Below are positions 1 to 6,234 of a stretch of 7,827 bases of DNA, piece by piece. The notes below the pieces were generated by a model that worked only from the letters and a program-made list of their open reading frames with translations, was not told where the DNA came from and did no database searches. Made by a program: the position numbers and the translations under genes. This DNA comes from Nocardia sp. Its GTDB lineage: Bacteria; Actinomycetota; Actinomycetes; Mycobacteriales; Mycobacteriaceae. Where the stretch lies: positions 1 to 7,827 of the forward strand of contig JABFXT010000234.1 in assembly GCA_013361595.1 (NCBI GenBank), given 5' to 3'. The first letter of the stretch is position 1. Each line of letters opens with the position of its first letter.

Positions 1-1791
1 AACCTCGAACAGGTCAGTAAGAGTTTCGGGGTCACCCCGCTGCTCGACGCGGTATCGCTGGGCGTGCACTCCGGCGACCGGATCGGGGTCGTGGGCCTCA
101 ACGGGGGCGGAAAGACGACCCTGCTGGAGGTGCTGACCGGGATCGAGGAGCCCGACAGCGGCCGGGTGAGCCGGGTCGGCGGGTTGCGGATGGCCGTGGT
201 CACCCAGCGCGGGGTATTGCCCGAGGGCGCGACCATCGGCGAAGTGGTGCTGGCCGGGCTGGCCGACGATGCCCCCACCGGCGATATCGCCGAACACGAA
301 TGGGCCGCCGACCCGCGGATCCGGTCGGTGCTCGACGGTATCGGTATCGCCGATCTGGGGTTGGACACCTCGGTCGCCAATTTGTCCGGCGGTGAGCGCC
401 GCCGGGTCGCATTGGCCGCCGCGCTGGTGCGCGACCTGGATCTGCTGGTCCTCGACGAACCGACCAACCACCTCGATGTCGAAGGGGTGGAGTGGCTGGC
501 CGAACATCTGCTGGCCCGGCGCAGCGCGCTCGTCGTCGTCACCCACGATCGCTGGTTCCTCGATACGGTCGCCACCCGGACCTGGGAGGTCGTGGGCGGC
601 CGGGTGGAAACCTACGAGGGCGGATACGGCGACTGGATCTTCGCGCGTGCCGAACGCGCCCGCCAGGTCGACGCCACCGAGGCCAGGCGCCGCAATCTGG
701 CGCGCAAAGAGCTCGCCTGGCTGCGGCGTGGCCCGCAGGCCCGGACCTCCAAACCTCGCTATCGCGTGGAGGCCGCGGAGGCATTGATCGCCGACGTACC
801 GCCGCCGCGCGATTCGGTCTCGTTGAGCGCGTTCGCCAAGAAGCGGCTGGGCCGGGTGGTGATCGAACTCGAGGATGTCACCCTCGCCACGCCGGACGGG
901 CGGGAACTGGTGCGCGATCTCACCTGGCAGCTGGCCCCCGGGGAACGAGTCGGTCTGGTCGGGGTGAACGGGTCGGGCAAGACCACGCTGTTGCGCGCAC
1001 TGGCCGGTGATATCGACCCGGTATCGGGTAAGCGGGTCCAGGGCCAGACCGTGCGGGTCGGCTGGTTGCGCCAGGAACTCGACGATCTCCCGACCGATAT
1101 GCGGGTACTCGAGGCCGTCCAGCAGATCGCCATGCGGATCACGCTCGGGGAAGGCAGCAAGGCGCTCGAACTGTCGGCCGGTCAGCTGGCCGAACGGCTC
1201 GGGTTCACCCCGGCCCGCCAGCGCACCCCGGTCCGTGACCTGTCGGGCGGGGAGCGGCGCCGGCTGCAACTGACCCGCATCCTCATGGCCGAGCCGAATG
1301 TGCTGCTGCTGGACGAGCCCACCAACGACCTCGATATCGACACCCTCCAGCAGCTCGAGGATCTGCTCGACAACTGGGCCGGGACCCTGGTGGTGATCAG
1401 TCACGACCGCTATCTCGTCGAACGGATCTGCGACACCACCTGGGCTCTGTTCGGCGACGGTGCCCTCACCAATCTGCCCGGCGGGATCGCCCAGTATCTG
1501 CGCCGCCGCGCCGAACTGTCGGCCGGCACACCGGCGGCACCGCAGTCCGGTCCGCAAACAGCCGCCCCGCAGACGGATTCGGCGGCCTACCGGGCCGCCC
1601 GCAAGGAACTCACCCGGCTGGAACGCGCCATCGACAAACTGGGGGAGCGGGAGACGGCGTTGCACGCGGCGCTCGCCGATGCCGCGACCGAACCGGACAA
1701 ACTGATGACCCTGGGTGCCGAACTCAAGGATGTGCAGGCGCAGAAGGAAACGGCCGAGGAACGCTGGATGGAACTCGCCGACGAGGTGTGA
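1..1791 (+). CDS. ABC-F family ATPase, Uup-like (5' end outside window)
   Basis: Soluble tandem-ATPase protein of the ABC-F family; members bind the ribosomal E site and help rescue or protect ribosomes rather than transport. The frame is open from base 1 and begins with a typical NLEQVSKSFG strand, so only a few N-terminal residues are missing; GTG at 64 is internal and not the start. First ATPase domain: Walker A GLNGGGKTT (nt 94-120), signature LSGGERRR (from 382), Walker B LVLDEPTNHLD (about 445-480), switch THDRWFLD (about 541). Second: GVNGSGKTT (about 961-987), LSGGERRR (about 1240), LLLDEPTNDLD (about 1303-1335), SHDRYLVE (about 1399). No membrane segments are seen. The inter-domain linker (about 690-790, RRNLARKELAWLRRGPQARTS) and a C-terminal Lys/Glu-rich coiled coil (about 1585-1788) resemble Uup. 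A macrolide-resistance ABC-F is possible but less supported. The gene ends 12 nt from a convergent gene. Confidence 0.93.
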   Translation, partial: NLEQVSKSFGVTPLLDAVSLGVHSGDRIGVVGLNGGGKTTLLEVLTGIEEPDSGRVSRVGGLRMAVVTQRGVLPEGATIGEVVLAGLADDAPTGDIAEHEWAADPRIRSVLDGIGIADLGLDTSVANLSGGERRRVALAAALVRDLDLLVLDEPTNHLDVEGVEWLAEHLLARRSALVVVTHDRWFLDTVATRTWEVVGGRVETYEGGYGDWIFARAERARQVDATEARRRNLARKELAWLRRGPQARTSKPRYRVEAAEALIADVPPPRDSVSLSAFAKKRLGRVVIELEDVTLATPDGRELVRDLTWQLAPGERVGLVGVNGSGKTTLLRALAGDIDPVSGKRVQGQTVRVGWLRQELDDLPTDMRVLEAVQQIAMRITLGEGSKALELSAGQLAERLGFTPARQRTPVRDLSGGERRRLQLTRILMAEPNVLLLDEPTNDLDIDTLQQLEDLLDNWAGTLVVISHDRYLVERICDTTWALFGDGALTNLPGGIAQYLRRRAELSAGTPAAPQSGPQTAAPQTDSAAYRAARKELTRLERAIDKLGERETALHAALADAATEPDKLMTLGAELKDVQAQKETAEERWMELADEV

Positions 1792-1832
1792 GGCCGCGGG
1801 CGGTCAGTGGTTCTCGGCCGCCGGCCCGTTTT
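1792..1832 (+). terminator. possible weak terminator hairpin after the ABC-F gene
   Basis: Immediately after the ABC-F stop codon, GGCC (1792-1795) can pair with GGCC (1823-1826) and GGCGG (1799-1803) with CCGCC (1818-1822), with a 3-nt bulge and a 14-nt loop, followed by CG and TTTT (1829-1832). It overlaps the 3' end of the convergent gene. The long loop, the bulge and the short T run make this weak, and GC-rich DNA forms such stems by chance. Confidence 0.22.
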
Positions 1833-2643
1833 CGCCGGTGATCGGCAGACTGGCCTGGACGAACTCCCCGCCGAAGGTGGTGAGCGCGATACCGCGGTGC
1901 TGGAGTTTGCCGCGACCACCGGCCTGTTTCAAGAGTTCGATCGCCGGCGCCTGCGCCTCCAGGAGCTGATAGCGCTCGGGTGTGCCCACCGGTTCGCGCA
2001 GCAGTTCGACCAGGCCGATCCGGCGCAGATTGGTCAGATAGCGCTGTACCCGCTCGGGATGCCGGAGCCCGGCGTGTTCGCCGATCATGCTCACCCCGAT
2101 CTCCGCGGCACCGGCTCCCTGCTCCGATCTGCGGCTGCTCCGCCCCACGCGGCGCCCGCCGCGTACGGTCACCGCCGGCTGTGGGCCGTCCAACCGCAGC
2201 AGCCGCAGGATGCGGGCCTCGTCGGAGGTCAGTTCGGCCAGGATCCGGGCGAACGCCGGATGACCCTCGTCGGCGGCGCGGGGGCTGGCGGCCAGGCGCA
2301 GTAGCGCGGCGCCCTGTTCGCGCAACGACCGTTCGGTCGGGGATTCGGCCGGCGCTTCCGCCGCCGGGACACCGAGCGCCCGGCGCAGTGCCTCCTGCAT
2401 CTGCTGCACCGCCTCGGTGCGGATCTCGGCCGGCGGGAGTCCGGCCATACTGCCGCGGACCACCGTCTCGGTGACATCGAGGGCGGTGTGCACACCCCAG
2501 CGGGCGGTGCCCGACACTGCCGAAGCCGCGACCCGCGCGACGCCGCTCACCGCGCGAAGTCCCGCGGCGGGCCCACCCGGGCGGCCGGTCTCTCCGGGCC
2601 GCTCGGGCTCGCCGCTGTCCGGTGCTTCTCGTTTCACAGCCAT
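1804..2643 (-). CDS. DUF4393 / Abi-alpha family-like protein (copy 1)
   Basis: 279-residue soluble or membrane-peripheral protein of unknown function that I place in the Abi-alpha (DUF4393) family from pattern memory. In order: a Pro/Gly/Glu-rich, probably disordered start (1-27); Ala/Gly-rich amphipathic helices (28-92); a conserved core containing HPAFARILAEL, DEARIL and DGPQP (106-161); an Arg/Ser-rich stretch (161-174); and a helical C-terminal part with AGLRHPERVQRYLTNLRRIGL (191-211), the segment that in this family marks the conserved NL-R-GL motif. The ATG at 2643 is chosen because GGGGGTGG lies 7 nt upstream and it overlaps the end of the DUF445 gene by 10 nt; the frame could extend to 2730, but that would bury it in the upstream gene. 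It is clearly paralogous to 4250-5257 (31 of 56 residues identical in the core). An antiphage role is suggested only by the family name. Confidence 0.8.
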   Translation of the reverse strand: MAVKREAPDSGEPERPGETGRPGGPAAGLRAVSGVARVAASAVSGTARWGVHTALDVTETVVRGSMAGLPPAEIRTEAVQQMQEALRRALGVPAAEAPAESPTERSLREQGAALLRLAASPRAADEGHPAFARILAELTSDEARILRLLRLDGPQPAVTVRGGRRVGRSSRRSEQGAGAAEIGVSMIGEHAGLRHPERVQRYLTNLRRIGLVELLREPVGTPERYQLLEAQAPAIELLKQAGGRGKLQHRGIALTTFGGEFVQASLPITGENGPAAENH

Positions 2644-3956
2644 GTCGTCGCCACCCCCGTTCCGAAGACCAGGATATGCGCGTATCCGGCGAACAGGCCC
2701 AGTACGCCGCCGTGCACGAACAGCAGCCATTCGTCCTGTTTGATCGCCGCCCGCAGCATATCGACGAAATCGTTCGGCGACAGCTCGGACATCTGCTTGG
2801 CGATATAGGCGCTGATCTGCTTGCCCTGCCGCACGTTGAAATCCTGATCCGAGAACGCCAGCGGCGCGATCGCCATCGCCTCGGAGGTCAGGGTCTGGGT
2901 CAGCGAGCGGTACTCGCGGCTGCCGAGCACCAGTTTCACCGCGCCCCGGGCCGGGCCGAGTGCCCGGTCGGCGGCCGGACGCAGGGTGTCCTCCAGCATC
3001 TGGAGGGTGCGGTCGGATTTCGGTCCGTTCAGCAGTTCGTCACCGATATTGGCCAGGGTCATGACCTGGGTGGACACCAGCTCGGCATAGCCGGTGGTGA
3101 TCTCATCCTGGCGTTTGATCAGCAGGCCCTGCCGCCACGGGCACCACCATTTCGGCTCGGCGGGCGCGAAGATCATGTTCAGGCCCACCCAGTTGACCAC
3201 CCAGCCGATGATCACCCCGCCGATCGGCAGGACCGCCAGCGTCGGCCATCCGGTCAGCTGGAGAATAGCGACCAGCACCACGCCCATCGGCGCGCCGAAG
3301 TAGAGGCCGAAGTTCTGCATGAACCGCAATTCCTTGGCACCCAGCACCTGGAACAATTGATTGAGCAACTGGGGGCGGGATTGGAAATAACGGATCACCA
3401 TCTGCTTGACATCGAGTAACTGGTCGATGTTCGCGCCGAGTTCGGTGGTGAGTTCACGCAGGATATCGGGTAGCTGCTGGCGAACCCGTTCGTGGACCAG
3501 TTCGCGGACCTGTGTGGGCAGGTTGTACCAGAGCTGCGGATGTTCGCGGCGCAGAATTGTCTCGACGATATCGCGGATCTGTGTCTCCGCGGTCACCGCG
3601 AGGTGTTCGGCGAGCGCGTCCGGCTCCAGTTCGCGGTAGAAATCGGAGACACTGCCGAGCTTCGAAAGCCCTTTGTCCACTGCGATACTGGCCATCTTGT
3701 CGGCCCGCGAGGGCACGATGCCCTGCCAGCCGAATCGGCCGTCGTGACTGAGCAGCGGCAGGATCTGGATCCGCTTGGGCAGATACGGGTACAGATACTG
3801 CAGGCCGGGTACCCGGACACCGTGAAATCCGATCGGCCGGAACAGCATCAGCACGCCGGTCCAGTTGGTGATGTAGCCGATGACTCCGGTGAACAGAGGA
3901 ATGGTCAGCAATTCCAGGAGGATCGTCGGGTGCACCCCGAACACACTCTCCAACAC
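2634..3956 (-). CDS. DUF445 family membrane protein
   Basis: 440-residue integral membrane protein of the DUF445 family; molecular function unknown. It is built from two similar halves. Half one: membrane segment about 11-32, then GYITNWTGVLMLFRP (27-41) and GIVPSRADKMA (79-89). Half two: membrane segments about 222-262, then GWVVNWVGLNMIFAP (251-265) and GLLIKRQDEIT (277-287). Each half is followed by a long, charged, probably helical region (about 95-215 and 285-405). The end LSPNDFVDMLRAAIKQDEW (392-410), followed by a Gly-rich membrane segment (about 411-435), is typical of the family. The GTG start at 3956 is supported by AGGAGGG (3969-3963) with 6-nt spacing. The gene is first in an operon with the Abi-alpha-like gene whose start overlaps its end by 10 nt, which suggests that the two proteins work together, possibly at the membrane. 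Confidence 0.9.
   Translation of the reverse strand: MLESVFGVHPTILLELLTIPLFTGVIGYITNWTGVLMLFRPIGFHGVRVPGLQYLYPYLPKRIQILPLLSHDGRFGWQGIVPSRADKMASIAVDKGLSKLGSVSDFYRELEPDALAEHLAVTAETQIRDIVETILRREHPQLWYNLPTQVRELVHERVRQQLPDILRELTTELGANIDQLLDVKQMVIRYFQSRPQLLNQLFQVLGAKELRFMQNFGLYFGAPMGVVLVAILQLTGWPTLAVLPIGGVIIGWVVNWVGLNMIFAPAEPKWWCPWRQGLLIKRQDEITTGYAELVSTQVMTLANIGDELLNGPKSDRTLQMLEDTLRPAADRALGPARGAVKLVLGSREYRSLTQTLTSEAMAIAPLAFSDQDFNVRQGKQISAYIAKQMSELSPNDFVDMLRAAIKQDEWLLFVHGGVLGLFAGYAHILVFGTGVATTWL
2651..2658 (-). promoter_or_regulatory. ribosome binding site deciding the start of Abi-alpha copy 1
   Basis: Read on the minus strand, GGGGGTGG lies 7 nt before the ATG at 2643-2641, inside the last codons of the DUF445 gene. 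With the 10-nt gene overlap it supports translational coupling and favours this ATG over the upstream start at 2730. Confidence 0.55.
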
Positions 3957-3972
3957 GACACACCCTCCTGCT

Positions 3973-3994
3973 CCGGTGATCGCAGCCTCACCGG
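3973..3994. repeat. perfect inverted repeat in the DUF445 leader (operator or hairpin)
   Basis: CCGGTGA (3973-3979) and TCACCGG (3988-3994) are exact reverse complements separated by 8 nt. The repeat starts at about the transcription start predicted from the TAATTT box (4006-4001) and ends 3 nt before the AGGAGGG ribosome site. It could be a repressor operator or an mRNA hairpin that affects initiation. The sequence alone cannot separate these. Confidence 0.4.
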
Positions 3995-4000
3995 GACCTC

Positions 4001-4009
4001 AAATTAGCA
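4001..4009 (-). promoter_or_regulatory. candidate extended -10 promoter for the DUF445 operon
   Basis: On the minus strand this reads TGC-TAATTT, matching an extended -10 (TGn plus TANNNT) of the main sigma factor. It would start transcription near 3994, giving a leader of about 38 nt before the GTG at 3956. No good -35 is seen 16-18 nt upstream, which an extended -10 can tolerate. Confidence 0.4.
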
Positions 4010-4160
4010 CCACTGCCCGAAGACGTCCGCGTTGCGGCGGCCGTCCCACCGGCAAAAAGTTCGAGTCCGGCACATCAGGCGTACCTCCGCATTCGCTCCG
4101 GCCGTGTGCGGGCGATCGGTGGGCTTCGCCCAGCTGCGCCTACTAGTGTCTCAGACGTAG

Positions 4161-4179
4161 GCCGGATTCATGGTCCGGC
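4161..4179. repeat. inverted repeat upstream of Abi-alpha copy 2
   Basis: GCCGGA (4161-4166) and TCCGGC (4174-4179) are exact reverse complements around a 7-nt spacer, 71 nt before the GTG start at 4250. It lies just downstream of the possible -10 TAGTGT (4144-4149). A regulator site is possible; a 6-bp GC-rich dyad can also arise by chance here. Confidence 0.28.
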
Positions 4180-4249
4180 GACGGGTGATCGCGGTGAATG
4201 GGCAATAATCGGTGAGCGGATTCGTTCATCTGGCGATATCGGAGTAGAC

Positions 4250-5257
4250 GTGGCAGACGACAGGACCGGACAGGAGATCCCCCGGACCGGTTCCCGAGCC
4301 GTGCAGCGCAGCGCGTCCCCGGGTGCCGTGCGGGCGTCGAGCTCCGGAACCGCACGCGGGCTCTCGCCGAACAGCGCGCGCATTTCCGGATCCGACGTCG
4401 TGCCCAGGCCGCCGTCGAGTGTGGAGCGCAGCTCCGATGTCGAGCAGCGGCAGATCAGCAACGAGGCCCGGCTCATCCGCGGTGTGTTCCGGGCCGCGGG
4501 CCTGGCCGCGGGCAGCGTGGTCCGCGGGGGTCAGTGGGCGGTGGAGACTTCCTACGAGGTGACCCGGGAGATCACCCAGGCGGCGCTGGACGGCGAATCC
4601 TCGGCCGAGATCGCCGAACGGACCGGCAACGCGCTGCGTTCCATCGCGCGTAGTGCGCTGGGGGTGACCGAGGGGTCGGTACGCGAGATCGTCAGCTATG
4701 TCCCGACCGGGCAGACTCCCGCCCAGCAGACCGTCGCCGTCGGTTCCTATCTGCGCTCGGCCAGTGTTGCTGAACTGCGTAAACGCGGCGATGCGTTGCT
4801 GGCCCGCTCGGCCGATGTGTACTTCACCGAAGAGGTGCATCCGGCCTATGACCGGATCCTGGACGAACTGGCCCCCGACGAGGCCCGCATTCTGCGATAT
4901 ATGGCCCTCAACGGGCCGCAGCCGACGGTCGATGTACGCACCAACCGGCCCCTGGGGATCGGGTCGGAGCTGATCGCCGGTGGCCTGACCTCCGTCCCGG
5001 AGCAGGCCGGAGTGCGCTACATGGACCGCGCGCGCTCGTACCTGATCAATCTGGGCCGGCTGGGCCTGACCGATAATTCCGACGATCCGGTGGTGTTGAG
5101 CCGCTATATGGTGCTGGAGGTCCAGCCGATCGTGGAGGCCGCCCTGAAAAAGGCGGGCCGGGCACCGAAAATCGTCCGCAAAAGCCTGCGGCTGACCGAG
5201 TTCGGCGAGGATTTCTGCCGTACCTGCTTCACCATCGGCAACGGCGATCGCCTCTGA
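4250..5257 (+). CDS. DUF4393 / Abi-alpha family-like protein (copy 2)
   Basis: 335-residue paralogue of the protein at 1804-2643; function unknown. The first 68 residues are Ser/Arg/Pro-rich and probably disordered. Then come amphipathic Ala/Gly helices (75-138, RAAGLAAGSVVRGGQWAVET), a linker (140-170), the conserved core ELRKRGDALL, HPAYDRILDEL, DEARIL, NGPQP (175-230), and the C-terminal helical part EQAGVRYMDRARSYLINLGR plus LGL (251-273), ending in LTEFGEDFCRTCF (315-327). The GTG at 4250 is chosen because GGAG (4241-4244) sits 5 nt upstream and GC-rich coding bias begins around here; the frame stays open to 4106, but without a ribosome site I trust. Compared with copy 1 it has a longer start, lacks the Arg-rich insert and has a CxxC near its end. 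It is divergent from the DUF445 operon and probably co-regulated with it. Confidence 0.8.
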   Translation: MADDRTGQEIPRTGSRAVQRSASPGAVRASSSGTARGLSPNSARISGSDVVPRPPSSVERSSDVEQRQISNEARLIRGVFRAAGLAAGSVVRGGQWAVETSYEVTREITQAALDGESSAEIAERTGNALRSIARSALGVTEGSVREIVSYVPTGQTPAQQTVAVGSYLRSASVAELRKRGDALLARSADVYFTEEVHPAYDRILDELAPDEARILRYMALNGPQPTVDVRTNRPLGIGSELIAGGLTSVPEQAGVRYMDRARSYLINLGRLGLTDNSDDPVVLSRYMVLEVQPIVEAALKKAGRAPKIVRKSLRLTEFGEDFCRTCFTIGNGDRL

Positions 5258-5418
5258 TATCGGCTGCCGGAAACGGCGTTCGAACCCATCTACCTGGTGC
5301 TCTTCGGAACCGACCGGCCGGGACACTGTGAGCCGTGATGCCGCCGACGCAGGATAGCAATCCGATACAGATCTGAATTACCTCCCAATTTGTCCATTTC
5401 AGGTGGGATGGTGGAGTT
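5258..5418 (+). promoter_or_regulatory. intergenic region with likely promoter of the SnoaL-like gene
   Basis: This 161-nt gap contains a stretch (about 5352-5400) distinctly richer in A/T than its surroundings, as expected for a promoter; TAGCAA (5355) and TACAGA (5365) are possible -10 boxes, with no clear -35. CCTCCCA (5381-5387) could pair with TGGGATGG (5404-5411, one bulged T), next to the probable ribosome site. No clear terminator is seen after the upstream gene. Confidence 0.3.
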
Positions 5419-6228
5419 ATGGACCAGGGCGAGGAGCGCAACGATCCCGGGCCGCGCCCGGGTGGATTTCCGCGGCGGCCGGGCCAGAGCAGTGAAACCA
5501 TGGCCTTCTCCGGCGCCGCACTCGCGGCCGCGTTGGGAGCCGGACTCGACGTCTCGCTGCCACCGCGGCTCGAGCCCGAACCGGATGTGCCGATGACGAT
5601 GGGGCCGATGCGTCCCGGCGAACGATCCGGGGTGAGTTCCGTGGCTGCAGACGACGTGCTCGCGATACATCGCCTCAAATTCCGGTACCTGCGCACATTG
5701 GATACCAAACTCTGGGACGATCTCGCGGAGACGATGATCCCGGAGGCCACGGCCACCTATAGCGAATATCTACAGTTCGAATCCCGGGAAGCATTTCTCA
5801 CATTTCTGCGCAATACTCTCGGACCGCATGTCATCACCGAACACCGCTGCGATCATCCCGAGATCGACGTGGACGGCGACCGGGCGACCGGAATCTGGTA
5901 TCTCTCCGATACCGCATTGATTCCCGAGAACAATATGTTGCTGCGTGGTTCGGCCTTCTACAACGACGAATATGTGCGGTGCGACGACGGTCATTGGCGG
6001 ATCGCGCACACCGGATACGAACGCACCTACGAAGTGGTGCTCTCGCTCAGCGACCTGCCCAGCCTGCGGCTGACCGCCAACCGCTGGGGTCTGGTCCAGC
6101 AGCCCACCGGGGTGGAAGAAGTCGAACGCACTCCGCGCGATTACCCCGCGCCGAGCACCAGGCCCGAAACCAGCGCCTACGACGCCGATCGTGAGTATCC
6201 GGGTCCAGAGGAGCGGGCGGTCGGTTGA
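5419..6228 (+). CDS. SnoaL-like / NTF2-fold domain protein
   Basis: 269-residue protein whose middle part (about 75-215) is a SnoaL-like (NTF2 superfamily) alpha+beta barrel. The opening helix DDVLAIHRLKFRYLRTLDTKLWDDL, followed by ATATYSEY, is the classic start of this fold, and HWRIAHTGYERTYE is the usual final strand pair. Relatives include cyclases, dehydratases, isomerases and binding proteins, so no reaction can be named; a His or Asp in the pocket (for example H or D in TEHRCDHPEIDVDGD) could be functional. There is no signal peptide or clear membrane segment. About 75 N-terminal residues are Pro/Gly/Met-rich and about 40 C-terminal residues are Pro/Glu-rich, unusual for a family whose members are often about 150 residues. 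ATG 5419 keeps high G/C third positions throughout; ATG 5500 or GTG 5632/5641 are alternative starts. The ribosome site is poor (GGTGGAG only 2 nt away). Confidence 0.82.
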   Translation: MDQGEERNDPGPRPGGFPRRPGQSSETMAFSGAALAAALGAGLDVSLPPRLEPEPDVPMTMGPMRPGERSGVSSVAADDVLAIHRLKFRYLRTLDTKLWDDLAETMIPEATATYSEYLQFESREAFLTFLRNTLGPHVITEHRCDHPEIDVDGDRATGIWYLSDTALIPENNMLLRGSAFYNDEYVRCDDGHWRIAHTGYERTYEVVLSLSDLPSLRLTANRWGLVQQPTGVEEVERTPRDYPAPSTRPETSAYDADREYPGPEERAVG

Positions 6229-6234
6229 GCCGGT

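Larger units (their letters stand above)
3957..4249. promoter_or_regulatory. divergent control region between DUF445 and Abi-alpha copy 2
   Basis: This 293-nt non-coding gap must hold promoters for both divergent transcription units. I see a candidate extended -10 for the leftward operon (4001-4009), a perfect 7-bp inverted repeat in its leader (3973-3994), a small GGGC-TTC-GCCC stem (4120-4132), a short dyad GTCT-C-AGAC (4148-4156) and a 6-bp inverted repeat (4161-4179). For the rightward gene, TAGTGT at 4144-4149 and AATAAT near 4205-4210 are possible -10 elements, but neither has a convincing -35. GGTGATCGC occurs twice (3975-3983 and 4184-4192). No small ORF here looks coding. Confidence 0.5.

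Noticed and set aside
1..1791. ABC transporter ATPase for drug export
   Set aside because: Two fused ATPase domains with the EPTN(H/D)LD motifs, a Uup-like linker, a C-terminal coiled coil and no membrane segment fit a ribosome-acting ABC-F protein.
2622..3419. Long open frame on the plus strand (265 codons) opposite the DUF445 gene
   Set aside because: It is antisense to a well supported DUF445 protein; its His/Gln/Arg-rich product has no recognisable domain and is a by-product of GC-rich codon use.
4049..4065. TTCGAGTCC, resembling the T-loop of a tRNA or an integration site
   Set aside because: The flanking bases (AAAAG and CCGGC) cannot form the T-arm stem, and no acceptor, D or anticodon arm is present; no integrase is nearby.
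3975..4192. Direct repeat GGTGATCGC at both ends of the divergent region as a shared regulator site
   Set aside because: A 9-nt match within about 300 nt of GC-rich DNA is not rare, and the flanking bases differ; the first copy is part of the inverted repeat at 3973-3994.
1804..5257. Recently acquired defence island
   Set aside because: There are no mobile genes, no tRNA, no att repeats and no change in codon or base use compared with the flanking translation factors.
4226..5326. Long minus-strand open frame opposite Abi-alpha copy 2
   Set aside because: The product is low-complexity with no family motif, while the plus strand encodes an evident paralogue of the protein at 1804-2643.
5229..5756. 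Minus-strand open frame spanning the 5258-5418 gap, possibly a gene between Abi-alpha copy 2 and the SnoaL gene
   Set aside because: It overlaps both supported plus-strand genes, has a Ser/Arg/Gly-rich product with no motif, and no ribosome site I can recognise.
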